This document shows positions 34,063 to 43,854 of a DNA stretch of 64,000 bases, piece by piece. Made by a program: the position numbers and the translations under genes. Within the stretch, counting starts at the first letter, position 1. Each line of letters begins with the position of its first letter. A model generated the notes under the pieces. It was not told the origin of the DNA. It saw nothing but the letters and a program-made list of their open reading frames with translations, and made no database searches. Origin of the DNA: Fallopia convolvulus (lineage: Eukaryota; Streptophyta; Magnoliopsida; Caryophyllales; Polygonaceae); NCBI GenBank assembly GCA_964016875.1, contig OZ024720.1, positions 38,965,106 through 39,029,105 of the forward strand, read 5' to 3'.

Positions 34063-35238
34063 TGATACGTGATCGCCTCGGATTACTCCTCAGAAACCTC
34101 GTATTTGACCACACAGGAACCCGATCTTGCCAGCAAATCAATTCAATCCTACAAAAGCTTTCAACTTTAGAACTCCTTGTGAAGCAAGTAACCAACAGAT
34201 TCGAATAATGGTGAACGGAATGAATCGAAATTGATAGGATAATTCAAATAGATAGTTCAATTGAATTGGCTCTAACGCTAAATTCAATTGATGAACTAGG
34301 ATCGATCTTTAACAATCAACCTAGAACTAGACTATATGAATAACACAATCTGAATTCCGAAATTAAGAACAAGAGAGAGAAATTTCGGCTGCTATGATGA
34401 TGATGATCTCGAGATTGTAATCACACAAACACAATTGTAACTTTTGAGCCCAAGGACTAGATAAACCTTTCTTAGGGTTTATCTAATCTCAAGCTGATTT
34501 TTATTAATGAAACTGAAAAGTATTTATAGAGAATACAAAAGCTAATACTTGGGGAGCAAGGGAGGAAGGCTGGCCGGCCCTAGAAGGGGAGAGGGAGTCT
34601 CCTTTGCTTGCTTCCCAAGATATAATAATATCTAATTAAATCTAACTAGATTCCCTTAAATAAATAAATCATAGCTGAATTATTTATTTAAGGAAATAAT
34701 CCTAACAACTTAAAATATCTCTAACAAACTAAAAATATCTCTAACAACCAGGAGAGAGAAAATATCTCTAACAACCAGGAGAGAGAAAATCAACCAACTA
34801 ACATAAGCCTATTGGCTGATTTCTCTTCATTATTAAAATAGATAGAAATTGTTCATAAAATAATAAATAAGATATTTTCTTTAATTTAGAATGGTCAAGT
34901 CAAAGGGTTGACTTTGACCCATATACCAATTCATCTCACCCGGTCACTTACTAAATTCAGCCCTAAAGTGAGACAAACTAATATATGTTTCTAAATAAAG
35001 AAATAGCGCATTTCGGCCCTCATATTATTAATCCATGGAATCCGGGCTCAATTGATGTCGAATGTACGAGACCCACTTCGCCTTGCTAGGCTCTTCAATA
35101 ACCGCTGCCAATCGAACCAAGATCGCTGTTGTGCCTTGAGCAATCTTCTTAGCTCGACTTCTTGTGATTGGTCCATCAGAAGGCACTCGAATCAACTCAT
35201 CGACGTCGGTTTGAGACATGGCAGGCTTCACTGCATCA
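34063..35238 (-). repeat. 3' LTR of G1-b (1176 bp)
   Basis: It runs from tgatacgtgatcgcc to cactgcatca. It has two copies of the 27-bp minisatellite (about 34740-34790) against three in the 5' LTR. It encodes the gag-pol C-terminus. The polypurine tract on the minus strand is GTGGAGGAGAA, just before TGATGCAGTG. Confidence 0.96.
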
Positions 35239-38200
35239 TTCTCCTCCACTTGAGCTCGAATCGTCTCTGATTCGACGTCGGAATCAAAATCTGGCACATA
35301 AAGAGATAGATCAGCCACATTAAAAGTTGGATGGACACCATACTCACCAGGCATGTCAACATGATATGCATTAGGGCCGATTCTCCTGATGATACGAAAT
35401 GGTCCATCTCCTCTCTGATCTAACTTGTTCTTCCTTTGATTTGGGAACCTTTCCTTCCTTAGATGCACCCAAACAAGATCTCCTTCTTCAAAGATAACCT
35501 GTTTCCGACCCTTATCAGCATGGGCCTTGTACTTCATGGATTTCCTCTCCAAGTGCACCTTCGTCGTCTCATGTAGCTTCTTCACAAACTCAGACCTCTT
35601 GTTAGCTTCAAAATTCTCTTTTCCCTTGTATGGCTGAGGCGTCATATCCACTGGCGTCCTCGGATTCAGCCCATAAACAACCTCAAAAGGGGTCATCTTT
35701 GTGGCTGAATGGATTGACCTGTTATAAGCAAACTCCACAAAAGGCAAAACATCTTCCCAACGTTTGAGGTTAGCTTTAAGCATAGTTCTAAGTAAAACCC
35801 CTAACGTTCGATTAGTAACTTCCGTTTGCCCATCAGTTTGTGGGTGACATGAGGTAGAAAACAGCAATTTAGTTCCCAATTTAGACCATAGACTCTTCCA
35901 AAAATAACTCAAAAATTTAGCATCACGATCTGACACAATAGAACAAGGAATGCCATGCAATCTGACAATTTCCCTAAAGAACAAATCAGCAATATGCACA
36001 GCATCATCAGTCGTGTGACATGGAATAAAGTGAGCCATTTTGGAAAATCTATCTACCACTACAAAGATAGAATCTCTACCCTTCCTAGTTCTAGGCAAAC
36101 CTACAATGAAATCCATAGAAATGTCTTCCCAAGGTGAACTAGGAATGGGTAAAGGCTGGTACAAACCATGGGGGTGAAGTCTAGACTTTGCTTTAGCACA
36201 AACAACACAACTCTTGACAAATCTCAGCACATAATTACTCATTTTAGGCCAATAGTAGTGTTCTTTTAACCCTTCTAAAGTCTTTTCTAAACCCCTATGT
36301 CCTCTTGATTCATGAACCTCTTTAGTTAGAAGCCTACGTATACTAGATGAAGGAATGCACAATTTTCCAGCTTTAAACAAGTATCCATCATCAATAAAGT
36401 AAGTATCTATTTCACCCCTAGACATGCAATTCTTATAGATTTCCGCAAAGTGAGGATCACTAGCATATAATTCCCTAATCATTGCAAATCCAAGGATCTT
36501 AACATCACATAGGTTCAAGAGTACATACCTCCGAGAAAGGGCGTCAGCTACCACATTCTCCTTGCCTTTCTTATGTTTCACGACATAAGGAAAGGTCTCC
36601 ATGAATTCAACCCATCTTGCATGTCGCCTGCTGAGTCTGGATTGGCCTTTCAAGTACTTCAAGGCCTCATGATCAGAATGGATTACAAACTCTTTGGGCC
36701 ACAAATAATGAGACCAAGTTTTCAGGACCCTAATTAAAGCATACAACTCTTTATCATAAGTAGGGTAATTCAACTCAGCCCCACTAAGCTTTTCACTAAA
36801 ATAAGCAATGGGTTTCTTGTCTTGTAAGAGCACGCCTCCTATGCCATGTCCAGAAGCGTCCACCTCTATCTCAAATGCCTTGGAGAAGTCAGGGAGTTGA
36901 AGCACTGGGGCGTGGCATAATCTGTCCTTCAAAGTTTTGAAGGCGTTCTCTTGTTGCTCCCTCCATTTAAAGGCCGTATCCTTCTTTGTAAGCTCGTGGA
37001 GAAGGGGTGCAATTGTGCTAAAATCACGCACAAATCTCCTGTAGAAGCCAGCCAAGCCGAGAAATGATCTGACCATTGTTGGTGTGGTCGGCTGGGGCCA
37101 TTCTTTGATTGCCTTGATCTTGTCTTCATCTACCTTCAATCCACCTTTAGACACAACAAAACCAAGAAAAATGGTAGACTCGGAGCAAAAAGAACACTTT
37201 TTCAAGTTAACATAAAGCTTTTCTAACCTTAAAGTGTCCAAAACAGCCCTAAGATGATCTACATGTTCATGCATGGTTTTGCTATAGATTAAGATATCAT
37301 CAAAGTAGACTACAACAAATCTGCCTAAGTATCTTCTTAAGACATGGTTCATAAGCCTCATGAAGGTACTAGGTGCATTAGTTAATCCAAAAGGCATTAC
37401 TAACCATTCATATAAGCCATACTTAGTTTTAAAGGCAGTTTTCCATTCATCCCCTTCCCTCATCCTAATTTGATGGTACCCACTTCTTAAATCAATTTTA
37501 GAAAAGAAATTAGCACCATGTAATTCATCAAGCATATCATCTAGTCTAGGGATGGGGTGACGGTACTTAACTGTTATTTGGTTGATCGCTCTACAATCAA
37601 CACACATTCTCCATGTGCCATCCTTCTTTGGCACCAAAATCACCGGAACCGCGCATGGGCTGAGAGATTCACGCACATAGCCTTTGTCCATGAGATCTTG
37701 CACTTGTCTTTGAAGCTCAGCGGTCTCTTCTGGACTTGCTCTATAGGCTGCACGGTTTGGTAATGAAGCGTCGGGCACCAAATCGATTTGATGCTCAATG
37801 CCTCTAATTGGTGGAAGGCCTTCTGGCAACTCTTCAGGCATCACATCTTCAAACTCCTGTAATAGATCCTGTAGACACTTTGGAAGATGTGAAATATCTT
37901 GACTAATAATAAGTATCTCTTTCCTCATAAGAAGTAAGCAAGAAGAGTTAGGGAAAGAAATACTAGACTGAGTCACAAGAGAGCGCTTTTCTACACTGCC
38001 TTTCAAGCCGATTTTTGGCTCTTTCTGTAGGCGTTCTTTTTCCATATTTGTAGCTCTCTGAGTCTCCGAATTGCTCCCAAAATTTGAGCCAAAACGCTCG
38101 AGTGGATTGGGAGATAGCCCAGTTTTCGTCCCAGATGCATTGCTGGTATTGTTGCACGGCACTTTGGACGATTTAGGGTGATTTGCTCGGCGTTTTTCGT

Positions 38201-40412
38201 CCCAAACAGTAGCCCCACCTGTGTTTGATGTTGTCCCAAAATTTGAGCCAGAACGCTCGGGTGGAGACTGGGAAACGCCGCTTGGCTTTGTCGCCGCGTC
38301 GGGCGCCGAACGCCGGGCCGCTGCTTTGGCCGTTGAATCAGCCTCTTCTTTCTCTTCCTTGGCACGCCTAAGTGCCCTAGCTTGATCTCGACGTACCTGA
38401 TCCTGTAGAACTTGTTGGGGAGACAAAGGTAGAAGAGAAACTCTCCTCCCATCATAGTTAAAAGAATAGGTGTTTAACATGCCATCATAAATCACTCTCA
38501 TATCAAATAACCATGGTCTTCCTAACAATATATAAGTGCATTCCATGTTTACTACATCACACATAATGTCATCAACATAAGTACCAATAGCAACACGGAC
38601 TAAACACTGATGGGTGACAAGATTAGGACCTTCTGAATCATTAATTCCATTGAGACCATAACTAGTAGCCCTAGGTTGGGTTTTTAATTGCAAGTGATCA
38701 ACTACCTTAGCATTAATAATGTTACAGCAGCTACCACTATCAATTATCATGCATAACACTTGATTCTTTACTGTACACCTAGTATGAAAAATGTTTTCCC
38801 TTTGATCTAGCCTAGGTGTTTCTTGTAAAGTAAGAGTACGCATTGTTACCAAAGTTAGAGGCTGTTCGGTGCATTCTGGTTCAATGGCCTCTACGTCCTC
38901 CTCTTCTTGTTCAATACTATCCTCCTCCACTTGATTTGGAGTTATATCTTCATCACTCACATATCCTCCATTGGTGGTGAGAAGTACTTGCTTTAGATTT
39001 GGACAATCCTTGGCATAGTGACCTCGCCCTTGACACTTGTAGCACACTAAATCACGTGCTCTAGGCTGATTTGGAGGTCCATTGGTGGGACGCCTTTGGC
39101 CTTGAAAACCTGTTGTTTTAGGTGAGCTAGAAGCTCCCTTTTGCTGCATAGAAGGGTTAGAAGAATAAAAGTTGGAATTTGAACTAGGATTCGAACCATA
39201 CCTTTTTGTAGCATTCCAAGCTTCCTTCTTCTTCCTTTGTTGCTGCTCATAGAGTAGTTGGGTTGAATGTACTAAGGCATTGAGATCCTTGATTTGTTGA
39301 ATCTCCAATGTGTCTTGAATGCTTTGATTCAGTCCAGCCATGAATTGGGTCCTTAGAGACCGTTGGGAATGATGAATTCCCGCTTTAAAACTCAGATCCT
39401 CTAGCTCATTGAAGTACTCGGTTGGAGACTTGGTGCCTTGTTTGCAAGTTACAACTTTCAATCTCATGTGCTCGGTATGCTCTTCAGGCACATATTTCTT
39501 CCTCATTACAAACTTCAGCTGGCCCCAAGTTTCAATTGGTGGTAAGGCCTTTCTAATTCGATCCTCCTTCATTCTAAACCACCAATTTCTAGCGGTCCCA
39601 ATAAAGTGGATGACAACAACAGCAACTTTCTCCCATTCTTCATATCCCATGTGATCTAGAATGAAATTTGTAGCTTGTTCCCACTCTAGATACTTCTCCG
39701 GGTTAAGCTCTCCATTGAATGGTTCTATCTTGATCTTTATATCACGTTTCCCAATCTGATTTACAACTTGGTTAACGTTGTTGTTGTTGTTCGGCCGTTG
39801 TACTCCATAGGCTGGTGGGAGATCTTCTACAACCTCAGCTTGGTTATAGAAATCATCTAGGGGAGGATGCCATGGGCGCCTTTCTTCCCCGGGATAACCA
39901 TACGTCACATCATCAAAAGAGTTGTTGTATTGTTGATATTGTTGATGAGTGGCTTGAGGATACCGGTGGTGTGGCTGATTATAGACTTGTTGATGAGTAA
40001 CCGGTGGAGTCCTCGACCCGATGCCTCTTCCTCTACCTCGGCCTGCTGTGGGGGAGTAGTGAGCCGGGGGATCATTATCTTTGTTGTAGCTAGCAAGCAC
40101 ATCATGTTCGTCATCCACTAGTTGTTGCTTGCCTTTGTCGCTACCCGAGGCTTGATTTGGGTCACTCGTAAGATCGACTGCAGGGGTGCTCTTGCGACTA
40201 GCTTGAGATGAATCAACCAATATTGCAAGTTGTTCCTCTAAATGCTTTAGTTGTGGAGCCAATGCAGCCGTGGCCAGTTCTACAGCTCGAGCCTGGCCAT
40301 CGCGCACACCTTCACTAATGGACAACCTAATGAAGTCGATTGCCTCCTTAGTGAGACTCAATTCAGTTGGGTTAGGTTGTGATGGAATCACCATTGTTCC
40401 TGAAACAAGCAA
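35028..40412 (-). CDS. gag-pol: Gag-pol polyprotein of G1-b (1794 aa), CRM-like
   Basis: Same length and architecture as the G1-a polyprotein, with scattered amino-acid differences (for example GDGVEAIEPD against EEDVEAIEPE-type changes in the acidic linker after the knuckle). Approximate positions: gag domain 222-345; CCHC knuckle CYKCQGRGHYAKDC at 456; protease IIDSGSCC at 556; RT about 860-1080 with FDDILIYS at 1037; RNase H about 1180-1290; integrase about 1360-1620 with HHCC finger and D, D, E near 1433, 1497 and 1529; GPF motif (GDGPFRIIRRIG) near 1670. Residues from about 1725 onward, including GPITRSRAKKI, come from the 3' LTR and end at TAA 35028-35030. All catalytic motifs appear intact. 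Extension of the ORF into the LTR is known for CRM elements; lineage assignment is from motif similarity only. Confidence 0.96.
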   Translation of the reverse strand: MLVSGTMVIPSQPNPTELSLTKEAIDFIRLSISEGVRDGQARAVELATAALAPQLKHLEEQLAILVDSSQASRKSTPAVDLTSDPNQASGSDKGKQQLVDDEHDVLASYNKDNDPPAHYSPTAGRGRGRGIGSRTPPVTHQQVYNQPHHRYPQATHQQYQQYNNSFDDVTYGYPGEERRPWHPPLDDFYNQAEVVEDLPPAYGVQRPNNNNNVNQVVNQIGKRDIKIKIEPFNGELNPEKYLEWEQATNFILDHMGYEEWEKVAVVVIHFIGTARNWWFRMKEDRIRKALPPIETWGQLKFVMRKKYVPEEHTEHMRLKVVTCKQGTKSPTEYFNELEDLSFKAGIHHSQRSLRTQFMAGLNQSIQDTLEIQQIKDLNALVHSTQLLYEQQQRKKKEAWNATKRYGSNPSSNSNFYSSNPSMQQKGASSSPKTTGFQGQRRPTNGPPNQPRARDLVCYKCQGRGHYAKDCPNLKQVLLTTNGGYVSDEDITPNQVEEDSIEQEEEDVEAIEPECTEQPLTLVTMRTLTLQETPRLDQRENIFHTRCTVKNQVLCMIIDSGSCCNIINAKVVDHLQLKTQPRATSYGLNGINDSEGPNLVTHQCLVRVAIGTYVDDIMCDVVNMECTYILLGRPWLFDMRVIYDGMLNTYSFNYDGRRVSLLPLSPQQVLQDQVRRDQARALRRAKEEKEEADSTAKAAARRSAPDAATKPSGVSQSPPERSGSNFGTTSNTGGATVWDEKRRANHPKSSKVPCNNTSNASGTKTGLSPNPLERFGSNFGSNSETQRATNMEKERLQKEPKIGLKGSVEKRSLVTQSSISFPNSSCLLLMRKEILIISQDISHLPKCLQDLLQEFEDVMPEELPEGLPPIRGIEHQIDLVPDASLPNRAAYRASPEETAELQRQVQDLMDKGYVRESLSPCAVPVILVPKKDGTWRMCVDCRAINQITVKYRHPIPRLDDMLDELHGANFFSKIDLRSGYHQIRMREGDEWKTAFKTKYGLYEWLVMPFGLTNAPSTFMRLMNHVLRRYLGRFVVVYFDDILIYSKTMHEHVDHLRAVLDTLRLEKLYVNLKKCSFCSESTIFLGFVVSKGGLKVDEDKIKAIKEWPQPTTPTMVRSFLGLAGFYRRFVRDFSTIAPLLHELTKKDTAFKWREQQENAFKTLKDRLCHAPVLQLPDFSKAFEIEVDASGHGIGGVLLQDKKPIAYFSEKLSGAELNYPTYDKELYALIRVLKTWSHYLWPKEFVIHSDHEALKYLKGQSRLSRRHARWVEFMETFPYVVKHKKGKENVVADALSRRYVLLNLCDVKILGFAMIRELYASDPHFAEIYKNCMSRGEIDTYFIDDGYLFKAGKLCIPSSSIRRLLTKEVHESRGHRGLEKTLEGLKEHYYWPKMSNYVLRFVKSCVVCAKAKSRLHPHGLYQPLPIPSSPWEDISMDFIVGLPRTRKGRDSIFVVVDRFSKMAHFIPCHTTDDAVHIADLFFREIVRLHGIPCSIVSDRDAKFLSYFWKSLWSKLGTKLLFSTSCHPQTDGQTEVTNRTLGVLLRTMLKANLKRWEDVLPFVEFAYNRSIHSATKMTPFEVVYGLNPRTPVDMTPQPYKGKENFEANKRSEFVKKLHETTKVHLERKSMKYKAHADKGRKQVIFEEGDLVWVHLRKERFPNQRKNKLDQRGDGPFRIIRRIGPNAYHVDMPGEYGVHPTFNVADLSLYVPDFDSDVESETIRAQVEENDAVKPAMSQTDVDELIRVPSDGPITRSRAKKIAQGTTAILVRLAAVIEEPSKAKWVSYIRHQLSPDSMD

Positions 40413-41757
40413 GAAGGTAGAGAGAGTAGTGTGTTCTAAAGTAAATCACAACAAGCAATACCACACCTTGATCAAGCCAAAACTTGCCTCAAAGCAATCC
40501 AATCAACTTAATTCAGTTTTTGGCTGTTTTGAGGGAGTAAAATGGTAGATATAGTGTAGGTATGGAATACTAATGATATTTAAAGGAAATATGCAGCTTT
40601 AAGCAAATGGCAAATATGCAATAAGACAAGCAATGCAAATAATCCCTCTATGAGCTCTAAAACACATGCAATCTCTCAATTGACTCTATGCAAGTTAATA
40701 AAACCAAAATTCAGCATGCAAGGACAGAAAATATGGTAGGCTTAGTGACTTTTATTTCGTCACTCTTTTTCTTCAAAGTGATTTCTACTTAGCTATCTTT
40801 TTAAGCAAGCAGTCACTAGGGTTGAAAGTGGCTTAAAACTAGCTGGGGTAGATCACTTTTTCTTTTCTTTTTGATTTTTATGCACAAACTACTCTTGTGC
40901 TATAATGAAGAAACAAGCAAAGCAATGAAACAATGCTAAGGACGAAATTAAAAAGGGTATATACGAACCTCTTTTTTTTTTTTTTTTAAACTAAGTGACT
41001 TTTGCTACCAATGAAACCAACTAGAAGCCAAATTAACAAAAGAAGAAGGGGTAGGTCGAATTTGACGGGATGCAATGACAGAAATTAGCAAATATCAAAC
41101 AAGCAATATGAATCTCTATTGATCATGCAACATGAAATAAAAACTCATAAACATTGTAGGAAGACAATTGCTACTCTTAATTGCAACAAAACTCAACCAA
41201 TTCAACCAAAAGCATGCAACAAATCCCTTAAAATCTCCTAGATGGGTTATTACTTGGAAGGCAAGCAACAACAAGGAATTAGGGTTTGGTGATCTCGGCT
41301 GAGGGCTAGGGTTAGGGTTTGCGGATTTGGATCTAGGGTTTGAGGGATTGGTATGGTTCGAACTAGGTTTAGGGTTTCAGATTAGGGTTTGGCCGCCAAT
41401 TAGGGTTAGGGTTAGGGTTAGGCTGCCAATTTAGGGTTAGGGTTACGAGAAGGGTGGAGTGCGATCTAGGGTTTAGGGTCTCCGAATTGACTAGGGTTTG
41501 TGGGGGTGGGTTCGGACAGGGCTGGGGGGTGGTGCGGTACCCTAGAGCGACACCAGTTTGGGGTGGTGGTGGTGGTTCGTGGTGGTTGGGTGGCGGAATT
41601 ATGGTGGTGGTGGTGAAAAAATTCAATCTTTGGTCTCAAAAATTCAAACTTTAGGTAAAGGGGGGATTTTTGGGATCAAAAACTGAATCAAATTAATTAG
41701 AAAGCAAATTAAGGAAAGAAACAATTACTTGGCGAGACACTGAATTATGATACCACT
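40413..41757 (-). other. 5' leader of G1-b, with telomere-like repeats and primer site
   Basis: This 1345-bp untranslated leader includes a T run at about 40972-40987. At 41275-41460 many copies of tagggtt/ttaggg occur, including ggttagggttagggttagg near 41404-41423, followed by a G-rich ggtggtggtgg stretch (41555-41610). The primer site next to the LTR reads TGGTATCA on the minus strand (41748-41755). It matches initiator tRNA-Met for only 8 nt before diverging. Confidence 0.75.
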
Positions 41758-42960
41758 TGATACGTGATCGCCTCGGATTACTCCTCAGAAACCTCGTATT
41801 TGACCACACAGGAACCCGATCTTGCCAGCAAATCAATTCAATCCTACAAAAGCTTTCAACTTTAGAACTCCTTGTGAAGCAAGTAACCAACAGATTCGAA
41901 TAATGGTGAACGGAATGAATCGAAATTGATAGGATAATTCAAATAGATAGTTCAATTGAATTGGCTCTAACGCTAAATTCAATTGATGAACTAGGATCGA
42001 TCTTTAACAATCAACCTAGAACTAGACTATATGAATAACACAATCTGAATTCCGAAATTAAGAACAAGAGAGAGAAATTTCGGCTGCTATGATGATGATG
42101 ATCTCGAGATTGTAATCACACAAACACAATTGTAACTTTTGAGCCCAAGGACTAGATAAACCTTTCTTAGGGTTTATCTAATCTCAAGCTGATTTTTATT
42201 AATGAAACTGAAAAGTATTTATAGAGAATACAAAAGCTAATTCTTGGGGAGCAAGGGAGGAAGGCTGGCCGGCCCTAGAAGGGGAGAGGGAGTCTCCTTT
42301 GCTTGCTTCCCAAGATATAATAATATCTAATTAAATCTAACTAGATTCCCTTAAATAAATAAATCATAGCTGAATTATTTATTTAAGGAAATAATCCTAA
42401 CAACTTAAAATATCTCTAACAAACTAAAAATATCTCTAACAACCAGGAGAGAGAAAATATCTCTAACAACCAGGAGAGAGAAAATATCTCTAACAACCAG
42501 GAGAGAGAAAATCAACCAACTAACATAAGCCTATTGGCTGATTTCTCTTCATTATTAAAATAGAGAGAAATTGTTCATAAAATAATAAATAAGATATTTT
42601 CTTTAATTTAGAATGGTCAAGTCAAAGGGTTGACTTTGACCCATATACCAATTCATCTCACCCGGTCACTTACTAAATTCAGCCCTAAAGTGAGACAAAC
42701 TAATATATGTTTCTAAATAAAGAAATAGCGCATTTCGGCCCTCATATTATTAATCCATGGAATTCGGGCTCAATTGATGTCGAATGTACGAGACCCACTT
42801 CGCCTTGCTAGGCTCTTCAATAACCGCTGTCAATCGAACCAAGATCGCTGTTGTGCCTTGAGCAATCTTCTTAGCTCGACTTCTTGTGATTGGTCCGTCA
42901 GAAGGCACTCGAATCAACTCATCGACGTCGGTTTGAGACATGGCAGGCTTCACTGCATCA
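41758..42960 (-). repeat. 5' LTR of G1-b (1203 bp)
   Basis: Contains the presumptive promoter of the element, a 3-copy 27-bp minisatellite (about 42430-42510) and a copy of the gag-pol 3' end (42953-42750) that is not translated from this position. Confidence 0.96.
42216..42223 (-). promoter_or_regulatory. Putative TATA box of G1-b
   Basis: The minus strand reads TATAAATA within CTCTATAAATACTTTTC in the 5' LTR, a plausible core promoter placed upstream of the leader. The corresponding region is deleted from the 5' LTR of G1-a. Confidence 0.55.
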
Positions 42961-43548
42961 AACGCCTTGGCCTTGTCGTGCCACGCCTAGCGTGTCGCGA
43001 CAGCCCTTGCGCATGCGCTGGCGCGCCGACGCCCTTGTCGCGCCGCGCCAGCCTTGTCACGGCCTTGTCGCGACACTCACGACATGGCCACCATGACCAC
43101 TATCCATTTTTACCATATTTAGTATTATTTCCTTTCCGAACCTTTCTATTTATGTCATTTCTATTATTGTTTTGATTTATGGGCTTGGGCCTAACGTTGG
43201 GCCACGTGCATGTGTAACCCTAGTTAACCCCCACGCCTCTTTAGGGTTTTCAAGGAGCTCCTCTATATATAGGAGCCTCCTCTATTGTATTTCCTTACGC
43301 TTTGATTAACATACCGAATTGCTGTCGAGATTACTCCAGAAGTATTTACTAAGGCGTCAACCCAAATTCTCTTCTCATCCCATATTCTTCAGTTCTCCCT
43401 CAAAAGAGAGCACCTTCTCATCCTTTCAATTCTCTTCTCACCAAAGTCTAGTCGATTCGACTCTAAAATCTATCCAACCGTGCGTGAGACGACCATTTAC
43501 GAGTCCATCTTCGATCCTCTCGTGAATCTCCCAACGGGGTTCACATCA

Positions 43549-43820
43549 ACTTAGGGTTACACATGCAGTGGAGTTGGTTGTCAAGGTGAAGGATCCCACC
43601 TTGGTAAAGGGAGGTCTTGGGTTCAAATCCTGCCTCCAACACCCTGCAGGATTAAAAGGTGTGGAACCTTCCTGTAGGTTGGGGTGCATGGGCTGCAGCC
43701 CATGACATGTGATTGAGCGCCACTAGTCAGATCGCCGCCAGAGGCAGACTAGAGGCTGGCCCACTGGTCAGATCGCCGCCGGAGGCAGGCCGGGAAGGTG
43801 GGTACAGGTGGGCTTGATCG
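43549..43820 (+). mobile_element. SINE-like element at the end of S2
   Basis: The insert is about 272 bp between two copies of catca (43544-43548 and 43821-43825). It contains ggttcaaatcc (43620-43630), a perfect match to the pol III B box of tRNA-derived SINEs; the A box is unclear. The 3' part has two tandem copies of a ~40-bp unit around gtcagatcgccgcc. A related 3' fragment is at 44905-44981. Confidence 0.6.
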
Positions 43821-43838
43821 CATCATGATACCTTCACG

Positions 43839-43852
43839 TGGCTCTAATACCA
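43839..43852 (-). other. Primer-binding site of G2-B, one base decayed
   Basis: tggctctaatacca differs from the G2-A site by one G-to-A change. It lies 2 bp from the 5' LTR. Confidence 0.85.
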
Positions 43853-43854
43853 CT

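Larger units (their letters stand above)
34063..42960 (-). mobile_element. G1-b, structurally complete CRM-like Ty3/Gypsy retrotransposon
   Basis: A perfect TSD aacgc lies at 34058-34062 and 42961-42965. Minus-strand order: 5' LTR (41758-42960), primer site, 1345-bp leader, gag-pol (35028-40412), polypurine tract, 3' LTR (34063-35238). The LTRs differ by one 27-bp minisatellite unit and at least five substitutions seen by eye (about 0.4%), so insertion was recent. All recognisable parts are present and the frame is open; this is the best candidate for an autonomous element in the window. Confidence 0.96.
33784..43548 (+). mobile_element. S2, solo LTR split by G1-b
   Basis: The ends are TGATGTG (33784) and CACATCA (43548), a perfect 7-bp inverted repeat. 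The TSD tgata lies at 33779-33783 and 43826-43830, after allowing for a SINE-like insertion at the right end. Without G1-b the LTR is about 860 bp. A TATA box tatatata (43264-43271), flanked by the inverted hexamers gctcct and aggagc, suggests plus orientation. CpG-dense sequence lies on both sides of the G1-b insertion (33785-34057 and 42966-43090). Confidence 0.8.

Noticed and set aside
33600..34208. 202-codon plus-strand ORF
   Set aside because: It crosses the G2-B/S2 and S2/G1-b junctions, so it is a chance fusion of three elements.
41275..41460. True interstitial telomere
   Set aside because: The repeats are irregular, mixed in spacing and lie wholly inside the leader of G1-b, which has its own TSD.
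41369..41654. Pro/Asn-rich and Gly-rich ORFs in the G1-b leader
   Set aside because: They are translations of the ttaggg and ggtggt simple repeats.
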